A stretch of DNA of 64,000 bases from Phaeocystidibacter marisrubri (GTDB lineage Bacteria > Bacteroidota > Bacteroidia > Flavobacteriales > Schleiferiaceae): the NCBI RefSeq assembly GCF_008933165.1, contig NZ_WBVQ01000001.1:744001-808000 (forward strand). The letters run 5' to 3'. Position numbers and translations under genes: made by a program. How positions within the stretch are numbered: the stretch's first letter is position 1; the number at the start of each line of letters is the position of its first letter. This document shows, piece by piece, positions 44,774 to 54,602 of the stretch. A model generated the notes under the pieces. That model searched no databases, was not told the origin of the DNA, and saw only the letters and a program-made list of their open reading frames with translations.

Positions 44774-44805
44774 AATAAAAAAAGGGCGCCAATTTGGCGC
44801 CCTTT
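44774..44805 (-). terminator. Strong terminator after the large T9SS gene
   Basis: Perfect 12-bp palindrome with a single central T: AAAGGGCGCCAA (44781-44792) and TTGGCGCCCTTT (44794-44805), followed on the minus strand by a run of T. Confidence 0.93.
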
Positions 44806-44826
44806 CTATTCATCTATCGGAGTTAA

Positions 44827-47800
44827 CTATCGAGCAACTACAAACTTAATTGTACTTACTTCTCCGTTCAATTCAGTACTTACAATGTAAACACCGTTCG
44901 TCAATTCAGAGGTATTGATTCGAATGTTGTTCTTGCCTACTGTAATTCTCTCGTTGATGGTCTGAAGTGTCTGACCTACGAGATTGGTTACTGTAAACTT
45001 AGCATCTCCGTTTTCAGCTGCGATGAGTTGAATATCGGTGTAGTCTACCGCTGGGTTAGGGTAGAGCTGGATGCTAGAGATCGCATTTTTCTCAAGCTCA
45101 TTGATGCTGATTGGACCAGTTGTTGGCGCTTCGCCGGTAATATTGAAACAGAAGTCATCAATAATCCAACCTGCACCGTCTACGGTGTAATCAGCCGCAA
45201 ATCTCCAACGGAATACTACTGTACCTGGGGTGTCAACTTGGAATGAACAAGAAGAATGTGTCCATCCAAAGTTCCCTGTCCAACCACCGTTCAATCTACT
45301 CAGTGATGTAACGTGAGTAGTGTTGTACCAGTCGCCACTAGGGAATACTTGACCCAATGCATACCAAGTGATACCACCGTTGAAGCTAAATTCTACACCA
45401 CCACCATCGTGGTATTCTTCACCGCTCATCTTGTGCCAGAACTCCATTTTGTAGGTAGAATCTGGAACGAGAGCAAAGAAAGGAGTGTGAAGTGAGCTCT
45501 CCGTTAAGTTATGGTAGTTCGAATCCAAACGAGTTGCCCACGCGTTTACACCTGAGTGAGTACCGTTCAACAATGGGTGGTTCGGCGTACCAAACTCCCA
45601 GTCGTGATCTCTGTTCTTGTTGTAAGAGTGAAGAGCCACAAGTGGAGTGAGGGATGCATCTTCAAAGTCGTTACAGTAAGCAGAAGTATCTCTTGTCGGA
45701 GTTACGTCTTGCAATACATCAACGGTGAAGCTAAACATGTCATCCGCAGGGCGGTTGTCATTCTTCGGCATACCATCATACGTGCTGATAGGAAGCGAAG
45801 TCTGAATATCGATTGTGTGCTGACCAGGAGCCAAAGGAACGGTCTTCGTATCGAATTCAAATGGAATCACTCTTCCTTTGTACCATGTACCATTGTCTGG
45901 TGCAACGTATTCAATTGGTGACCAAGGGCCGTTATCTACACGGAATTGGATTGAACATGAGTCCAGTGTTTTCTCACCTGTATTTTGAACCTTGGCAAGA
46001 ATCGTAGCAGGGTTGTTAGGAACAACGAGGTATTCTTTCGTGTCACCAAAGATTGGACTCACGCTGTTTTGAGGAGGAACAATCACTTGGAAATCGTCAA
46101 TACTCCAACCTTGACCACCACTAGAAGTATTGGTCGTTTGCATTGCGTAACGCAAGCGCAGTGGGTTGGTGTTGAAGTTCCAAATCAAGAGTGGAAATTC
46201 TGAAATTGCCCAAGGCTGGTTTCCAGTCCAAGCTTCTTGACCGTTAAAGGCGCCAACTCCGGCATTGCCATACCAATTAATACCCACTTGTGATGAGTTG
46301 AAACCGAACTGGTTCCACTGACCGTTTTGGAAGTATTCGAGGCGACCACCGTCGTTTGCTGCAAAGTTGAACTTATGACGGAAGCGGAGGATTGCACCCA
46401 CAACTGTATCAAAATCGATAAGTGGTGGTACGCGCAAGTATTCGTCTTGGTTTTGGTAGTCGAAGTTGTTCGCTACGTTCCAAGAGTTAGGTGAGCTAAA
46501 TGCAGTAGTCCATCCTCCACCTTTGTTTGGTGTACCGTGCTCCCAAGCAAGAAGACCTCCTTGAGAGAACCAACCTTTCGTATCGAATCCACAGCTGTCA
46601 TAGTTTTCAGCATAAGGAATGGATAGAGACTGGAAAGTAGCAGAGTAACTAACCGTGGTGTCGTTGTAGCTATTTGCATCACCCGTCATTCCTGTCCAAG
46701 CTCTCATTTCAAATGTACCCAATGGGTAATTTGGAGTAGTAGGGAAGGTTACTTCTGTACCCGAGTGCGCTGCGAGAGGGCCAGGGTGAGTGTACGTTAG
46801 CGTTTGAGTTTGAGTAGGATCACAAGCGTCTGTAATAGTGATGTTCACTGGAATGTTAGACACAGCAGACTCACCAAAGTTTTGAATGTAAACCTTAGCT
46901 TGTGGAAGTGTAGCCACCGTTTTGTTTACAACAACAGGGGAAGTAATGTAGGCTGCACCAACGTCTGTCTGACCATCTTCGTCCCAAATCATTACGTTAT
47001 CAATCGCCACGTCTGTAGCATTGCTCGTTCCTTTAGATCGAACGAGTACGCGTAGACGGATTAGGCCACCAACATAAGGAGTTAGGTCGACATTCTTGTA
47101 TTTCCAAGCGTCAGTCTCGTGGGTGTGAGGAGGTACGTTATTTGAAATCGTACCGCCGTTAATGTCTGACCAAGCTGTAGATCCATCAAGCTGAACTTGA
47201 ATCTTGAGGAAATCAATATTTGAACCGTACATGTGATACCAGAACGAGAATGTAGGATGAGTCATGCTTGTCAAATCAAGACAGCGAGTAAGCTCAATTC
47301 TACCGAAATTCTGTCCAACAGCGCGGCTATCTGCATAGAGGTACTGACCAAAATTTGAAAAGTCTCTACGTGGACCTGTGTTGTGATCTTCCGTTACTTC
47401 ACGATTAACAACGAAGCCAATTTGAGCTTGGTTGTGTGGCGGGAATTGTTCCCAATCGGTTGTACCGAAAGTACCTGGGTTATTCAATGTACCATCACCG
47501 TACACCCAACTTGGATCGTCGAATGTCATGACGTAAGGGAAGGTTGAGATCGGCTGAATGTGCTCAATGTAAAGTGGACCGATTGTATCGTTGTCACGGT
47601 CTCCATCACCAGGCATATCTACCCAAGCGTAAATCTCAAACAAACCGTAACCACTCAAGTCAGCTTTAGGATTGTAGATGCGTTGAAGCGATGAACCAAG
47701 ATCGAGTGTATCTGTAACCAAATCTGTATGGATTACAGGAGTACCTCCGTTCAAGCTCACACTAAATCCTACTGGAATTGAGTCTTGAGAAAGACATCCT

Positions 47801-49608
47801 TTAGAACGCATTACAATTTCTATGTCTTCAGCATTGCTATATGAACACAAGCCGTTGATAGGATTTACGAATGAAATCATCTCCATATCCACTGGATCTG
47901 GTTCGTAAATCTTTACATCGTCAATCGCGATATCTTGCTTCGCTCCAGAAGTTCTCTTTACACCGAAGAAACGGAAGTTAACTGTTTGACCAGCATAATC
48001 TTCTAGAGGAATAATAGCTGTCTGCCATGGGTCTGAACTAGAAGTGTTTTGCTGACCCACAAGAATCTCAATACCGTTCACATACGCATTGAATCCTGAG
48101 TTAGCAGTGCTTGTAGAGGTGTCAATGTCAACACGGAGTACACCAGGAAGTTGCACGTCAAGGTCAGAACCGTACATGTGGTAACGGAATTCAAGTACTG
48201 CACATGTGTTTTGTGGAAGGTCAATACAAGGAGTAATCAACGGTGAGGTATTCACTGGAGAAGAACCTTGTGAGGCTTCTGTATAGAGATACTTACCATT
48301 ACCGGTAGTCGCATCTCCGGCAGGGCCTGTATTTGCTGTACCTGTGGCTCCAGAACGAACACTCCAACCGTAACCCGCATTGGTAGGAAGAGGGGAGACT
48401 TGCCAGTTTCGACCCGCAGGAGGATTACCCATAGGGAATGTACCACGGTGAGATGAACCCGCGTCACCAGAACCAGAACCAGCCGACCAAAGGGCAGGGT
48501 TTTCAAAGTTCTCTGTCCAAGGCAAGTTGGAAATCAAATAAGGGAAACTGTTTACAGAAGTCTGACCACATTTACGTGGAGGAGGAGTATCTAGCCAGAA
48601 AGTAGCGTATGGATCCGGCGATGCTGGACCAGGATAGATGGTAGTATTCGGACAGGCACAGTCAGTAGCTTCAACTCGCCAGCGAACGGTGTCGCCAATA
48701 TTCAAGCTGTCAATTTGGTGGAAGTACTGAGCTGTAGTAGGACATGAGCCTGCAACGGTTGGAGTCATTACAATCACTGAGTCTGGACCACCATTGATGT
48801 TGTAATACAACCATACAGTATCCACACCAGAGCCTGCATCGCTCACTTCTAAGCGAATTTCTTGACTTGTTTGGTAACGAGCACCTACGGGTTGACGAGC
48901 CGTCGCAAAGCTCCAATCGAGAACTGGCGGCTGAAGCTCACACGTTGCACCGATGATTTCGATGTTATCAATGAACCATCCAGCATACGTGGCAACACTT
49001 GGATTAGGGTTTACATCAACTAAACCCCAACGAAGTTGTACTTGCGTGTACGGAGTAGTTGCATTAACAATAATTGGTGTTAGGTCAAAGGTTTCGTGCG
49101 CCCACCACGAAGCGTTTGGAGTGGTGTTTGCCAACGGATCCCAATAAGGAGTATTGCTTGGGTTGGCGTACGATGTACCGTTAAAGTAGTTCGTAGATGG
49201 GTAACCTGTACTAGAACCTAAGTAGGTAGTAGAGGCAGGAACTTGTGTCCAAGTAGTACCGTTGTCTACAGAGTACTCTAAACGACCTTGTTGTACCAAG
49301 TTAATCTTGGCAATGTGGTCAAATTCTAAAGTTACATAAGCGAGTGTAGCTGTAGAGAATACCGAAGTATATAAGTATTTCGACTTATTCGGAGTTCTTG
49401 TAGCGTGGAAGCTATTTGGGTTCGAAACTGCAAGGGAGGTGTTGGAAGACCATCCACCGGCAACCGAAGGACCACCAAGGTTATCTTCAGTCTCGGCTGT
49501 CGTAGTGACAGTACCGCCATCAAAATTTTCTTGAAACAGCGTTACGAACTGAGCGTGCGAGGCAGTTCCCAACAGCAAAAGCCCCAGTAGGGGTAACCAT
49601 TTTTTCAT
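44827..49608 (-). CDS. Large T9SS-secreted protein with repeated choice-of-anchor-J/MAM-like modules
   Basis: A 1593-residue secreted protein with signal peptide MKKWLPLLGLLLLGTASHAQ. I see about five similar beta-sandwich modules, each starting with an ENF/ENY segment and ending near W-I-D-D: FQENFDGG...GWFIDNIEI, WTENFENP...IAIDDVKIY, YVMTFDDP...VAIDNVMIW, YAENYDSCG...GWSIDDFQV, and YCNDFED...GWIIDDFCF. They resemble MAM or choice-of-anchor-J domains of Bacteroidota adhesins. CARDB-like stretches fill the gaps. The C-terminal 80 residues are a type IX sorting domain (YPNPAVDYTDIQL...GVYIVST). The start is at 49608; an upstream extension of 13 codons is not part of it. Confidence 0.87.
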   Translation of the reverse strand: MKKWLPLLGLLLLGTASHAQFVTLFQENFDGGTVTTTAETEDNLGGPSVAGGWSSNTSLAVSNPNSFHATRTPNKSKYLYTSVFSTATLAYVTLEFDHIAKINLVQQGRLEYSVDNGTTWTQVPASTTYLGSSTGYPSTNYFNGTSYANPSNTPYWDPLANTTPNASWWAHETFDLTPIIVNATTPYTQVQLRWGLVDVNPNPSVATYAGWFIDNIEIIGATCELQPPVLDWSFATARQPVGARYQTSQEIRLEVSDAGSGVDTVWLYYNINGGPDSVIVMTPTVAGSCPTTAQYFHQIDSLNIGDTVRWRVEATDCACPNTTIYPGPASPDPYATFWLDTPPPRKCGQTSVNSFPYLISNLPWTENFENPALWSAGSGSGDAGSSHRGTFPMGNPPAGRNWQVSPLPTNAGYGWSVRSGATGTANTGPAGDATTGNGKYLYTEASQGSSPVNTSPLITPCIDLPQNTCAVLEFRYHMYGSDLDVQLPGVLRVDIDTSTSTANSGFNAYVNGIEILVGQQNTSSSDPWQTAIIPLEDYAGQTVNFRFFGVKRTSGAKQDIAIDDVKIYEPDPVDMEMISFVNPINGLCSYSNAEDIEIVMRSKGCLSQDSIPVGFSVSLNGGTPVIHTDLVTDTLDLGSSLQRIYNPKADLSGYGLFEIYAWVDMPGDGDRDNDTIGPLYIEHIQPISTFPYVMTFDDPSWVYGDGTLNNPGTFGTTDWEQFPPHNQAQIGFVVNREVTEDHNTGPRRDFSNFGQYLYADSRAVGQNFGRIELTRCLDLTSMTHPTFSFWYHMYGSNIDFLKIQVQLDGSTAWSDINGGTISNNVPPHTHETDAWKYKNVDLTPYVGGLIRLRVLVRSKGTSNATDVAIDNVMIWDEDGQTDVGAAYITSPVVVNKTVATLPQAKVYIQNFGESAVSNIPVNITITDACDPTQTQTLTYTHPGPLAAHSGTEVTFPTTPNYPLGTFEMRAWTGMTGDANSYNDTTVSYSATFQSLSIPYAENYDSCGFDTKGWFSQGGLLAWEHGTPNKGGGWTTAFSSPNSWNVANNFDYQNQDEYLRVPPLIDFDTVVGAILRFRHKFNFAANDGGRLEYFQNGQWNQFGFNSSQVGINWYGNAGVGAFNGQEAWTGNQPWAISEFPLLIWNFNTNPLRLRYAMQTTNTSSGGQGWSIDDFQVIVPPQNSVSPIFGDTKEYLVVPNNPATILAKVQNTGEKTLDSCSIQFRVDNGPWSPIEYVAPDNGTWYKGRVIPFEFDTKTVPLAPGQHTIDIQTSLPISTYDGMPKNDNRPADDMFSFTVDVLQDVTPTRDTSAYCNDFEDASLTPLVALHSYNKNRDHDWEFGTPNHPLLNGTHSGVNAWATRLDSNYHNLTESSLHTPFFALVPDSTYKMEFWHKMSGEEYHDGGGVEFSFNGGITWYALGQVFPSGDWYNTTHVTSLSRLNGGWTGNFGWTHSSCSFQVDTPGTVVFRWRFAADYTVDGAGWIIDDFCFNITGEAPTTGPISINELEKNAISSIQLYPNPAVDYTDIQLIAAENGDAKFTVTNLVGQTLQTINERITVGKNNIRINTSELTNGVYIVSTELNGEVSTIKFVVAR

Positions 49609-49644
49609 ACTTAGTGTTTTATTGCGAGTGTACACCACAGGAAA

Positions 49645-49652
49645 CAAATATA
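49645..49652 (-). promoter_or_regulatory. -7 element for the large T9SS gene
   Basis: On the minus strand TATATTTG, an exact TAnnTTTG match, 36 nt before the ATG at 49608. Confidence 0.55.
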
Positions 49653-49702
49653 ATTATCTCTTCCACTCCAGCAGCGTTCTTTTATTCACAGTTGTGAATA
49701 GA

Positions 49703-50317
49703 TTATTTAACGTCTACTTTAAAAGTGCTTCGATTATTAATAAATCCTTCTAAACAATCTCCTTGCTTTACGGCTGCAACCCCAGCAGGAGTTCCAGTGA
49801 AAATCAAGTCGCCTTGTCTTAATGTATAGTACGTAGACAAATGCGAAATGAGGTCATCCACTTGAAAAATCATTTCAGAAGTATTGCCATGCTGCGCTGT
49901 TTCCCCGTTCACAGTCAGGCGTATATCAGTATTTTGAATATCGGTTTCGAGTTCATCTATCCCCACAAAATCACCTACAATTGCCGATCCGTCAAATCCT
50001 TTAGAGATTTCCCAAGGTAGGCCCTTGCTCTTCAATTTGGATTGTAAATCTCGAGCGGTGAAGTCGATTCCAACGGTAACTCTATCGTAGTATTTTTTGG
50101 CAAACTTGGGTTGAATGTGCTTCCCATGTTTGCAAATACGTACCACTAATTCAAGCTCGTGATGGATTTCCGAACTGAATTCTGGGATGTAGAAATCCTG
50201 TCCATTGGGTAGAATCGCCGAATCGGGCTTGCCAAAAATGACGGGTTCTGATGGAACGGGATTGTTCAACTCTTTTGCGTGGTCAATGTAATTCCGACCA
50301 ATGCATAGAATTTTCAT
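49703..50317 (-). CDS. Fumarylacetoacetate hydrolase (FAH) family protein
   Basis: A 204-residue member of the FAH family, whose metal-dependent enzymes break carbon-carbon bonds in dioxo acids or act as oxaloacetate/acylpyruvate hydrolases. Typical features are the opening ILCIGRNYIDHAKELNNPVP, the metal-site region EIHHELELVVRICKHGKHI, a GIDFTARDLQSKLKSKGLPWEISKGFDG segment and the TGTPAGVAAVKQGD loop. At about 205 residues it is of the short YcgM type. The exact substrate is not readable. Leftward, downstream of the DnaQ-like gene with a 51-bp gap, so possibly the same transcript. Confidence 0.9.
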   Translation of the reverse strand: MKILCIGRNYIDHAKELNNPVPSEPVIFGKPDSAILPNGQDFYIPEFSSEIHHELELVVRICKHGKHIQPKFAKKYYDRVTVGIDFTARDLQSKLKSKGLPWEISKGFDGSAIVGDFVGIDELETDIQNTDIRLTVNGETAQHGNTSEMIFQVDDLISHLSTYYTLRQGDLIFTGTPAGVAAVKQGDCLEGFINNRSTFKVDVK

Positions 50318-50368
50318 GCAACTTAGTATTTAGGAAGGCGGAAGATAGTAACAGTAGGGCAATCGACC

Positions 50369-51136
50369 TTACATCTTCATTCCCTTTAGCTTGATAGATG
50401 TGAGGATTTTCTTGGTGTAAAGGGGGAAATCGGAATTTAATATCCAACCATAATACCCTGGATCCTTGTCCAATACATCTTTCACCAAGTGATTCTTATA
50501 CTTTCCAAAAGTGAAGACTTCCTCGTCTTTTTCATTGTAGGCGATGAATCCGGCAAAATCTACTACACGCTGACGATTTGAGAATTCACTCAGCCATTCC
50601 ATGTCGTTCTGCAATTCCTCGTACTTGTCCAATTGAGACTTTAGAACTTCATAGGTCGCAGTAACATCAGCCTCTGCGGTATGGGCATTTTCTAGATCTT
50701 TTCCGCAATAGAACTTGTAAGCTGCAGAAAGCGTGCGTTGCTCCATTCGGTGGAAAATATTCTGTACGTCTACAGCCACTCGCTTGTTCATTTCAAAATC
50801 AACATCAGCTCTAAGGAATTCTTCAGCCAAAAGCGGAATGTCGAATTTATTAGAGTTGTATCCCGCCAGGTCGCTATCCTTCACCATGTCGTATACACGG
50901 TGCGCCAGTTCTTTGAACGTTGGCTTGTCTTTCACCTTGTCGTCGGTGATTCCGTGAATGTCAGACGACTCTTTTGGAATGGGAATAGTAGGATTTACTA
51001 ACCAGGTTCTGCTTTCGCGTTCTCCATCTGGGAATACTTTCATGATGGAAATTTCCACGATTCGATCTTTTACCACATTGATGCCTGTGGTTTCTAAATC
51101 GAAAAAGCAAATAGGTCTTTTGAGTTGTAACTCCAT
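50369..51136 (-). CDS. DnaQ-like 3'-5' exonuclease with C-terminal FGKYK domain
   Basis: A 255-residue nuclease. The exonuclease domain (about 8-175) shows the DEDDh motifs: CFFDLETTGINVVKDRIVEIS (ExoI), GYNSNKFDIPLLAEEFLR (ExoII), and HTAEADVTATYEVL (ExoIII). The C-terminal 60 residues read EVFTFGKYKNHLVKDVLDKDPGYYGWIL, a FGKYKG-type domain resembling DUF3820 that often accompanies such nucleases. It is not the polymerase III epsilon subunit of E. coli type, though a proofreading or repair role is possible. The gene lies between the FAH gene and the E2 gene, with a terminator before the latter. Confidence 0.87.
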   Translation of the reverse strand: MELQLKRPICFFDLETTGINVVKDRIVEISIMKVFPDGERESRTWLVNPTIPIPKESSDIHGITDDKVKDKPTFKELAHRVYDMVKDSDLAGYNSNKFDIPLLAEEFLRADVDFEMNKRVAVDVQNIFHRMEQRTLSAAYKFYCGKDLENAHTAEADVTATYEVLKSQLDKYEELQNDMEWLSEFSNRQRVVDFAGFIAYNEKDEEVFTFGKYKNHLVKDVLDKDPGYYGWILNSDFPLYTKKILTSIKLKGMKM

Positions 51137-51223
51137 GAATCGTAATTGTAGCGTTTAGAAGTGAGAGCAAGATCGCACTTTTATATGGTTTGGATCGTGC
51201 TAGTGAACAGATAAGAGCCGTAA

Positions 51224-51255
51224 ACAACAAAAAAGGGAACCTTTCGGCTCCCTTT
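51224..51255 (-). terminator. Terminator after the E2 gene
   Basis: Arms AAAGGGAACC (51232-51241) and GGCTCCCTTT (51246-51255), one mismatch, with a T run following on the minus strand. Confidence 0.8.
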
Positions 51256-51274
51256 ATTTATGAGAATGAGTAGA

Positions 51275-52624
51275 TCAGATATCTCTGTTCGGATCCCATT
51301 GTTCCAGATAATCAGCAACTCGACGAACAAACATTCCACCTAGTGCACCGTCTACAACGCGGTGGTCGTAGGAGTGACTCAAGAACATCTTGTGACGAAT
51401 GGCAATCATATCTCCCTCTGGTGTTTCAATTACAGAAGGCTTCTTCTGAATAGCACCAACAGCCATGATGGCTACTTGAGGTTGGTTGATGATAGGTGTA
51501 CCCATCACATTGCCGAATGAACCGACATTGGTAAGGGTGTACGTTCCGTCCTTGATTTCGTCAGGTGACAATTTGCCGGCGCGTGCGCGATTGGCCAAAT
51601 CGTTTACTTGCTTGGTCAAGCCATTCAAGTTGTATTGATCTGCATTCTTAATAACAGGAACAATAAGGTTACCTGAAGGAAGTGCAGCAGCCATACCAAT
51701 ATTGATTTGGCGGTGCTTGATCAAATTGGTTCCATCAACAGAAATGTTGATGTTCGGGAAGTCTTTAATCGCCTTTGCCAAAGCTTCAATGAAGATTGGA
51801 GTGAAGGTGATTTTTTCGCCTTCGCGAGCTTCGTAGGATTTCTTGATCTTATTTCTCCAGTTGACGATGTTGGTTACATCGGCTTCAACAAAGCTTGTTA
51901 CGTGTGGAGAAACGTGCTTGCTCATCACCATGTGTTCGGAGATAAGCTTACGCATACGGTCCATTTCTACGATTTCATCACCAGGGAATACAGGGATTGT
52001 ACCCGTGTACTTAGGCATTCCACCACCTTGTGCTGGAGCTGCTGGAGCTGCTGCCGGGGTAGCTGCAGGTGCTGCTGGCTTAGCTGGAGCAGAACCTCTG
52101 TTTTCGATGAAATTAAGAATGTCACTTTTCGTTACGCGGCCTTCAGATCCTGTTCCTTCAATTGAATCGAGTTCAGATTGAGAGATGCCTTCAGTTTCTG
52201 CAATGCTGCGTACCAAAGGAGAGTAGAATCTACCGTTGCTTTCGCGTGCAATACTTCCCGTAGCTTCCATTGCGTCAGAAACGCGCTTTTCAGCTTCAGA
52301 TGCAGCCGCTGGAGCAGCCGGAGTGTTGCTCTCTTTTGGGGTTTCGCTTCCATTCGACGAAGCAGTTGGGGCAGCGTCGCCGCCTTCTGTTTCGATGATA
52401 GCAATTACTTCACCAACTTTTACCACATCGTTTTCAGCAAACAATCTCTTAACGAGTGTTCCCTCCACTGGAGACGGAACTTCACTGTCTACTTTATCAG
52501 TGGCAATCTCCAAGACAGACTCTTCCATTTCAATGGTTTCGCCTTCTTCTTTGAGCCAATTGATGATTGTAGCTTCAGCTACACTTTCGCCCATTTTGGG
52601 CATGATCAATTCGTGTTGAGCCAT
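51275..52624 (-). CDS. 2-oxoacid dehydrogenase E2 (dihydrolipoamide acyltransferase)
   Basis: A 449-residue E2 core that forms acyl-CoA from a lipoyl-bound acyl group. A lipoyl domain occupies residues 1-80, with the lysine to be lipoylated in EIATDKVDSEVPSP near 44; an Ala/Pro/Glu-rich linker follows; an E3-binding domain lies near 130-170 (RFYSPLVRSIAETEGIS), a second Ala/Pro linker, and a catalytic domain with HSYDHRVVDGALGG near residue 420. The start MAQHELIMPKMGESVAEATI is closer to the branched-chain E2 of Bacteroidota than to PdhC or SucB, but which complex it serves is not certain. No E1 gene is adjacent. Confidence 0.92.
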   Translation of the reverse strand: MAQHELIMPKMGESVAEATIINWLKEEGETIEMEESVLEIATDKVDSEVPSPVEGTLVKRLFAENDVVKVGEVIAIIETEGGDAAPTASSNGSETPKESNTPAAPAAASEAEKRVSDAMEATGSIARESNGRFYSPLVRSIAETEGISQSELDSIEGTGSEGRVTKSDILNFIENRGSAPAKPAAPAATPAAAPAAPAQGGGMPKYTGTIPVFPGDEIVEMDRMRKLISEHMVMSKHVSPHVTSFVEADVTNIVNWRNKIKKSYEAREGEKITFTPIFIEALAKAIKDFPNINISVDGTNLIKHRQINIGMAAALPSGNLIVPVIKNADQYNLNGLTKQVNDLANRARAGKLSPDEIKDGTYTLTNVGSFGNVMGTPIINQPQVAIMAVGAIQKKPSVIETPEGDMIAIRHKMFLSHSYDHRVVDGALGGMFVRRVADYLEQWDPNRDI

Positions 52625-52715
52625 GGGTGCGTTGTTTTTCGCGACTGCGAAGGTAAGAAAAAGGTCGGGTAGAAAGTGTGGATTTGAACACGAGTTGCGA
52701 GGTGGCGTGTGGATT

Positions 52716-54602
52716 TTATCCCTTTCTCAAGAAACGAATCAAGGCCCTAGCATCCACATTTATATCGGCCGTGGAGGCATAGGCGTTGTCTGCTTTCATC
52801 TGTAAGTCTTTGTCTTGCAGATTTTTGATAGGAATAACACCTTTCTTGATGTTCGGAAGCGAAGGTAGTGGGTTGGCATATCCCACCCAAGTTTTCATTC
52901 CCAAAAGAACCGAAAAAGTTTGCCACCACAGTACGCGTAAGCGAGGCGCCCATATAGCAATAGGGGATAATGTCCACAAAAAGAGACACACCAAAATGTC
53001 AAATGTCCGCTTGTTACGGAGCACCTTTGCTTCACTCAAAGCAAAGCTCTTTTTCCCCAATGCTTGTCCGCGTGTATGAATACTGTTACTCCCAATCATC
53101 CAACCTTCCTCTGGGTATGCAATTTGGAAACGAATTTTTTGGCGACCATATTCTTTGAAAATCTCTGTAATCTGAGCGTAGGAAAGCGCAGTGCTATCCA
53201 ATATCAATTCGTTGATATCTAAGGCGTAACACTCCGATTGTAGGTTTTCCAACTCAAGGATGTCAAAGGTGCTTAATGGCCTTTCATCGCTACTTAGGAG
53301 AGATTTGACACCATTTGCATTCTTTTCAAAGCCTATGAAGCCAACCCGTCGTTGATCGGTGCTCCAAAGTCCAGTTTGAGATCCCGGAACAAAACTGATC
53401 GCAAAGCGAAGGGTAAGTACTGCGAATGTCATCCATGCACTGCCCATGATAATCAGTGCTCTTGAAAATCGGAACTCATCGGGACTCAGTGCATAGAGAA
53501 TGAAGATGAATGAGGTTCCCAAAATCAATCCCGACAAAATGCGATTTAGCTTGATTGGCTTTCGATAACCTCCGGCCAATATCAATCCAATGACCCATAA
53601 AAGCGCATAAATTGGGGTGATTCCCCACTTGTAGAAATCGGGATAACTACCTCCTTCAATAAAACGATGGTTGTGTTCCCAGTACTTGATGATGAACTGC
53701 ATGCCACCAGTGAACACGAGGATGTCGAGCACGGGAAGTGCCAATCGAGATACAATTCGCTTGCCTATACTAAGTGCTGCTCGAAGGTAGATTGCCATGC
53801 GAATAAGTAGCGAAAAGGCGCTGGCATATCCTTTAGACAAGTGTTTTTTTGCAAAGATGAGCATGGCGTTGTAAAAGATGAACACGTAATTCAAGCTTCC
53901 CTTTTTCGTGCTTTCACCTTTGTAATGGATGATAGGAGCGTTTGCGAGATAATGGACTTCATATCCCGCTTTTTCTATGGAATAACTCAGGTCAATGTCT
54001 TCCCCGTACATGAAGTAGGTTTCATCCAACATGCCAGCCTTATTCCAAGCATCTCTGCGCATCATCATGTATGCCCCAGCGAGAATTTCAACCCGTTGGT
54101 TTTCGTTTGGATCTAGATGTCCCAAGTGGTAACGAGCAAATTTCTCGGACTTGGGAAAAATGGAGCTGAGTCCGAAAATCTTGTAAAAAGCAACCCATGG
54201 TGTAGGTAAACCTCTCTTTGATTCAGGAAGAAATGTTCCTGCACCATCGTACATTCGAACACCTGAAGCACCGCATTTGGGATGGGAATCCATGTAGGCA
54301 AGTACTTTCTTCAGATTGTCTTCAGGGAGGATGGTATCTGGATTGAGAAGAAGGACGTATTCGCTGTTCGATGCAATTGCAGCTTGATTGTTGGCCTTTG
54401 CGAAACCCACATTTTCTGCATTGTCGATGCATTGAACCCAAGGGAACTTCTCTCGAACCATCTCCATAGAGTCATCTACAGAGGCATTATCTACCACCCA
54501 GACATCCGCTTCTATACCCGAGATAGCTTTCTCCACCGAATAGAGACACTGCTCTAAAAAGTGGCGAACATTATAGTTCACGATGATGATGGAAAGTTTC
54601 AC
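52716..54602 (-). CDS. Glycosyltransferase family 2 with C-terminal sugar-transferase-like membrane region
   Basis: A 628-residue protein. Residues 1-260 are a GT2 domain (SIIIVNYNVRHFLEQCLYSV, VVDNASVDDS, VLLLNPDTILPEDNL, FMYGEDIDLSYSIEKAGYEV), similar to rhamnosyltransferase-type WbbL. Several membrane helices follow (about 280-410). The last 200 residues look like part of a polyprenyl-phosphate glycosyltransferase: a Rossmann-like piece (NELILDSTALSY) and a final TWVGYANPLPSLPNIKKG, but I cannot find the full catalytic motif. It belongs to a leftward operon with recR and a GT-C-like protein, overlapping it by 4 bp, likely in surface polysaccharide synthesis. Confidence 0.8.
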   Translation of the reverse strand: MKLSIIIVNYNVRHFLEQCLYSVEKAISGIEADVWVVDNASVDDSMEMVREKFPWVQCIDNAENVGFAKANNQAAIASNSEYVLLLNPDTILPEDNLKKVLAYMDSHPKCGASGVRMYDGAGTFLPESKRGLPTPWVAFYKIFGLSSIFPKSEKFARYHLGHLDPNENQRVEILAGAYMMMRRDAWNKAGMLDETYFMYGEDIDLSYSIEKAGYEVHYLANAPIIHYKGESTKKGSLNYVFIFYNAMLIFAKKHLSKGYASAFSLLIRMAIYLRAALSIGKRIVSRLALPVLDILVFTGGMQFIIKYWEHNHRFIEGGSYPDFYKWGITPIYALLWVIGLILAGGYRKPIKLNRILSGLILGTSFIFILYALSPDEFRFSRALIIMGSAWMTFAVLTLRFAISFVPGSQTGLWSTDQRRVGFIGFEKNANGVKSLLSSDERPLSTFDILELENLQSECYALDINELILDSTALSYAQITEIFKEYGRQKIRFQIAYPEEGWMIGSNSIHTRGQALGKKSFALSEAKVLRNKRTFDILVCLFLWTLSPIAIWAPRLRVLWWQTFSVLLGMKTWVGYANPLPSLPNIKKGVIPIKNLQDKDLQMKADNAYASTADINVDARALIRFLRKG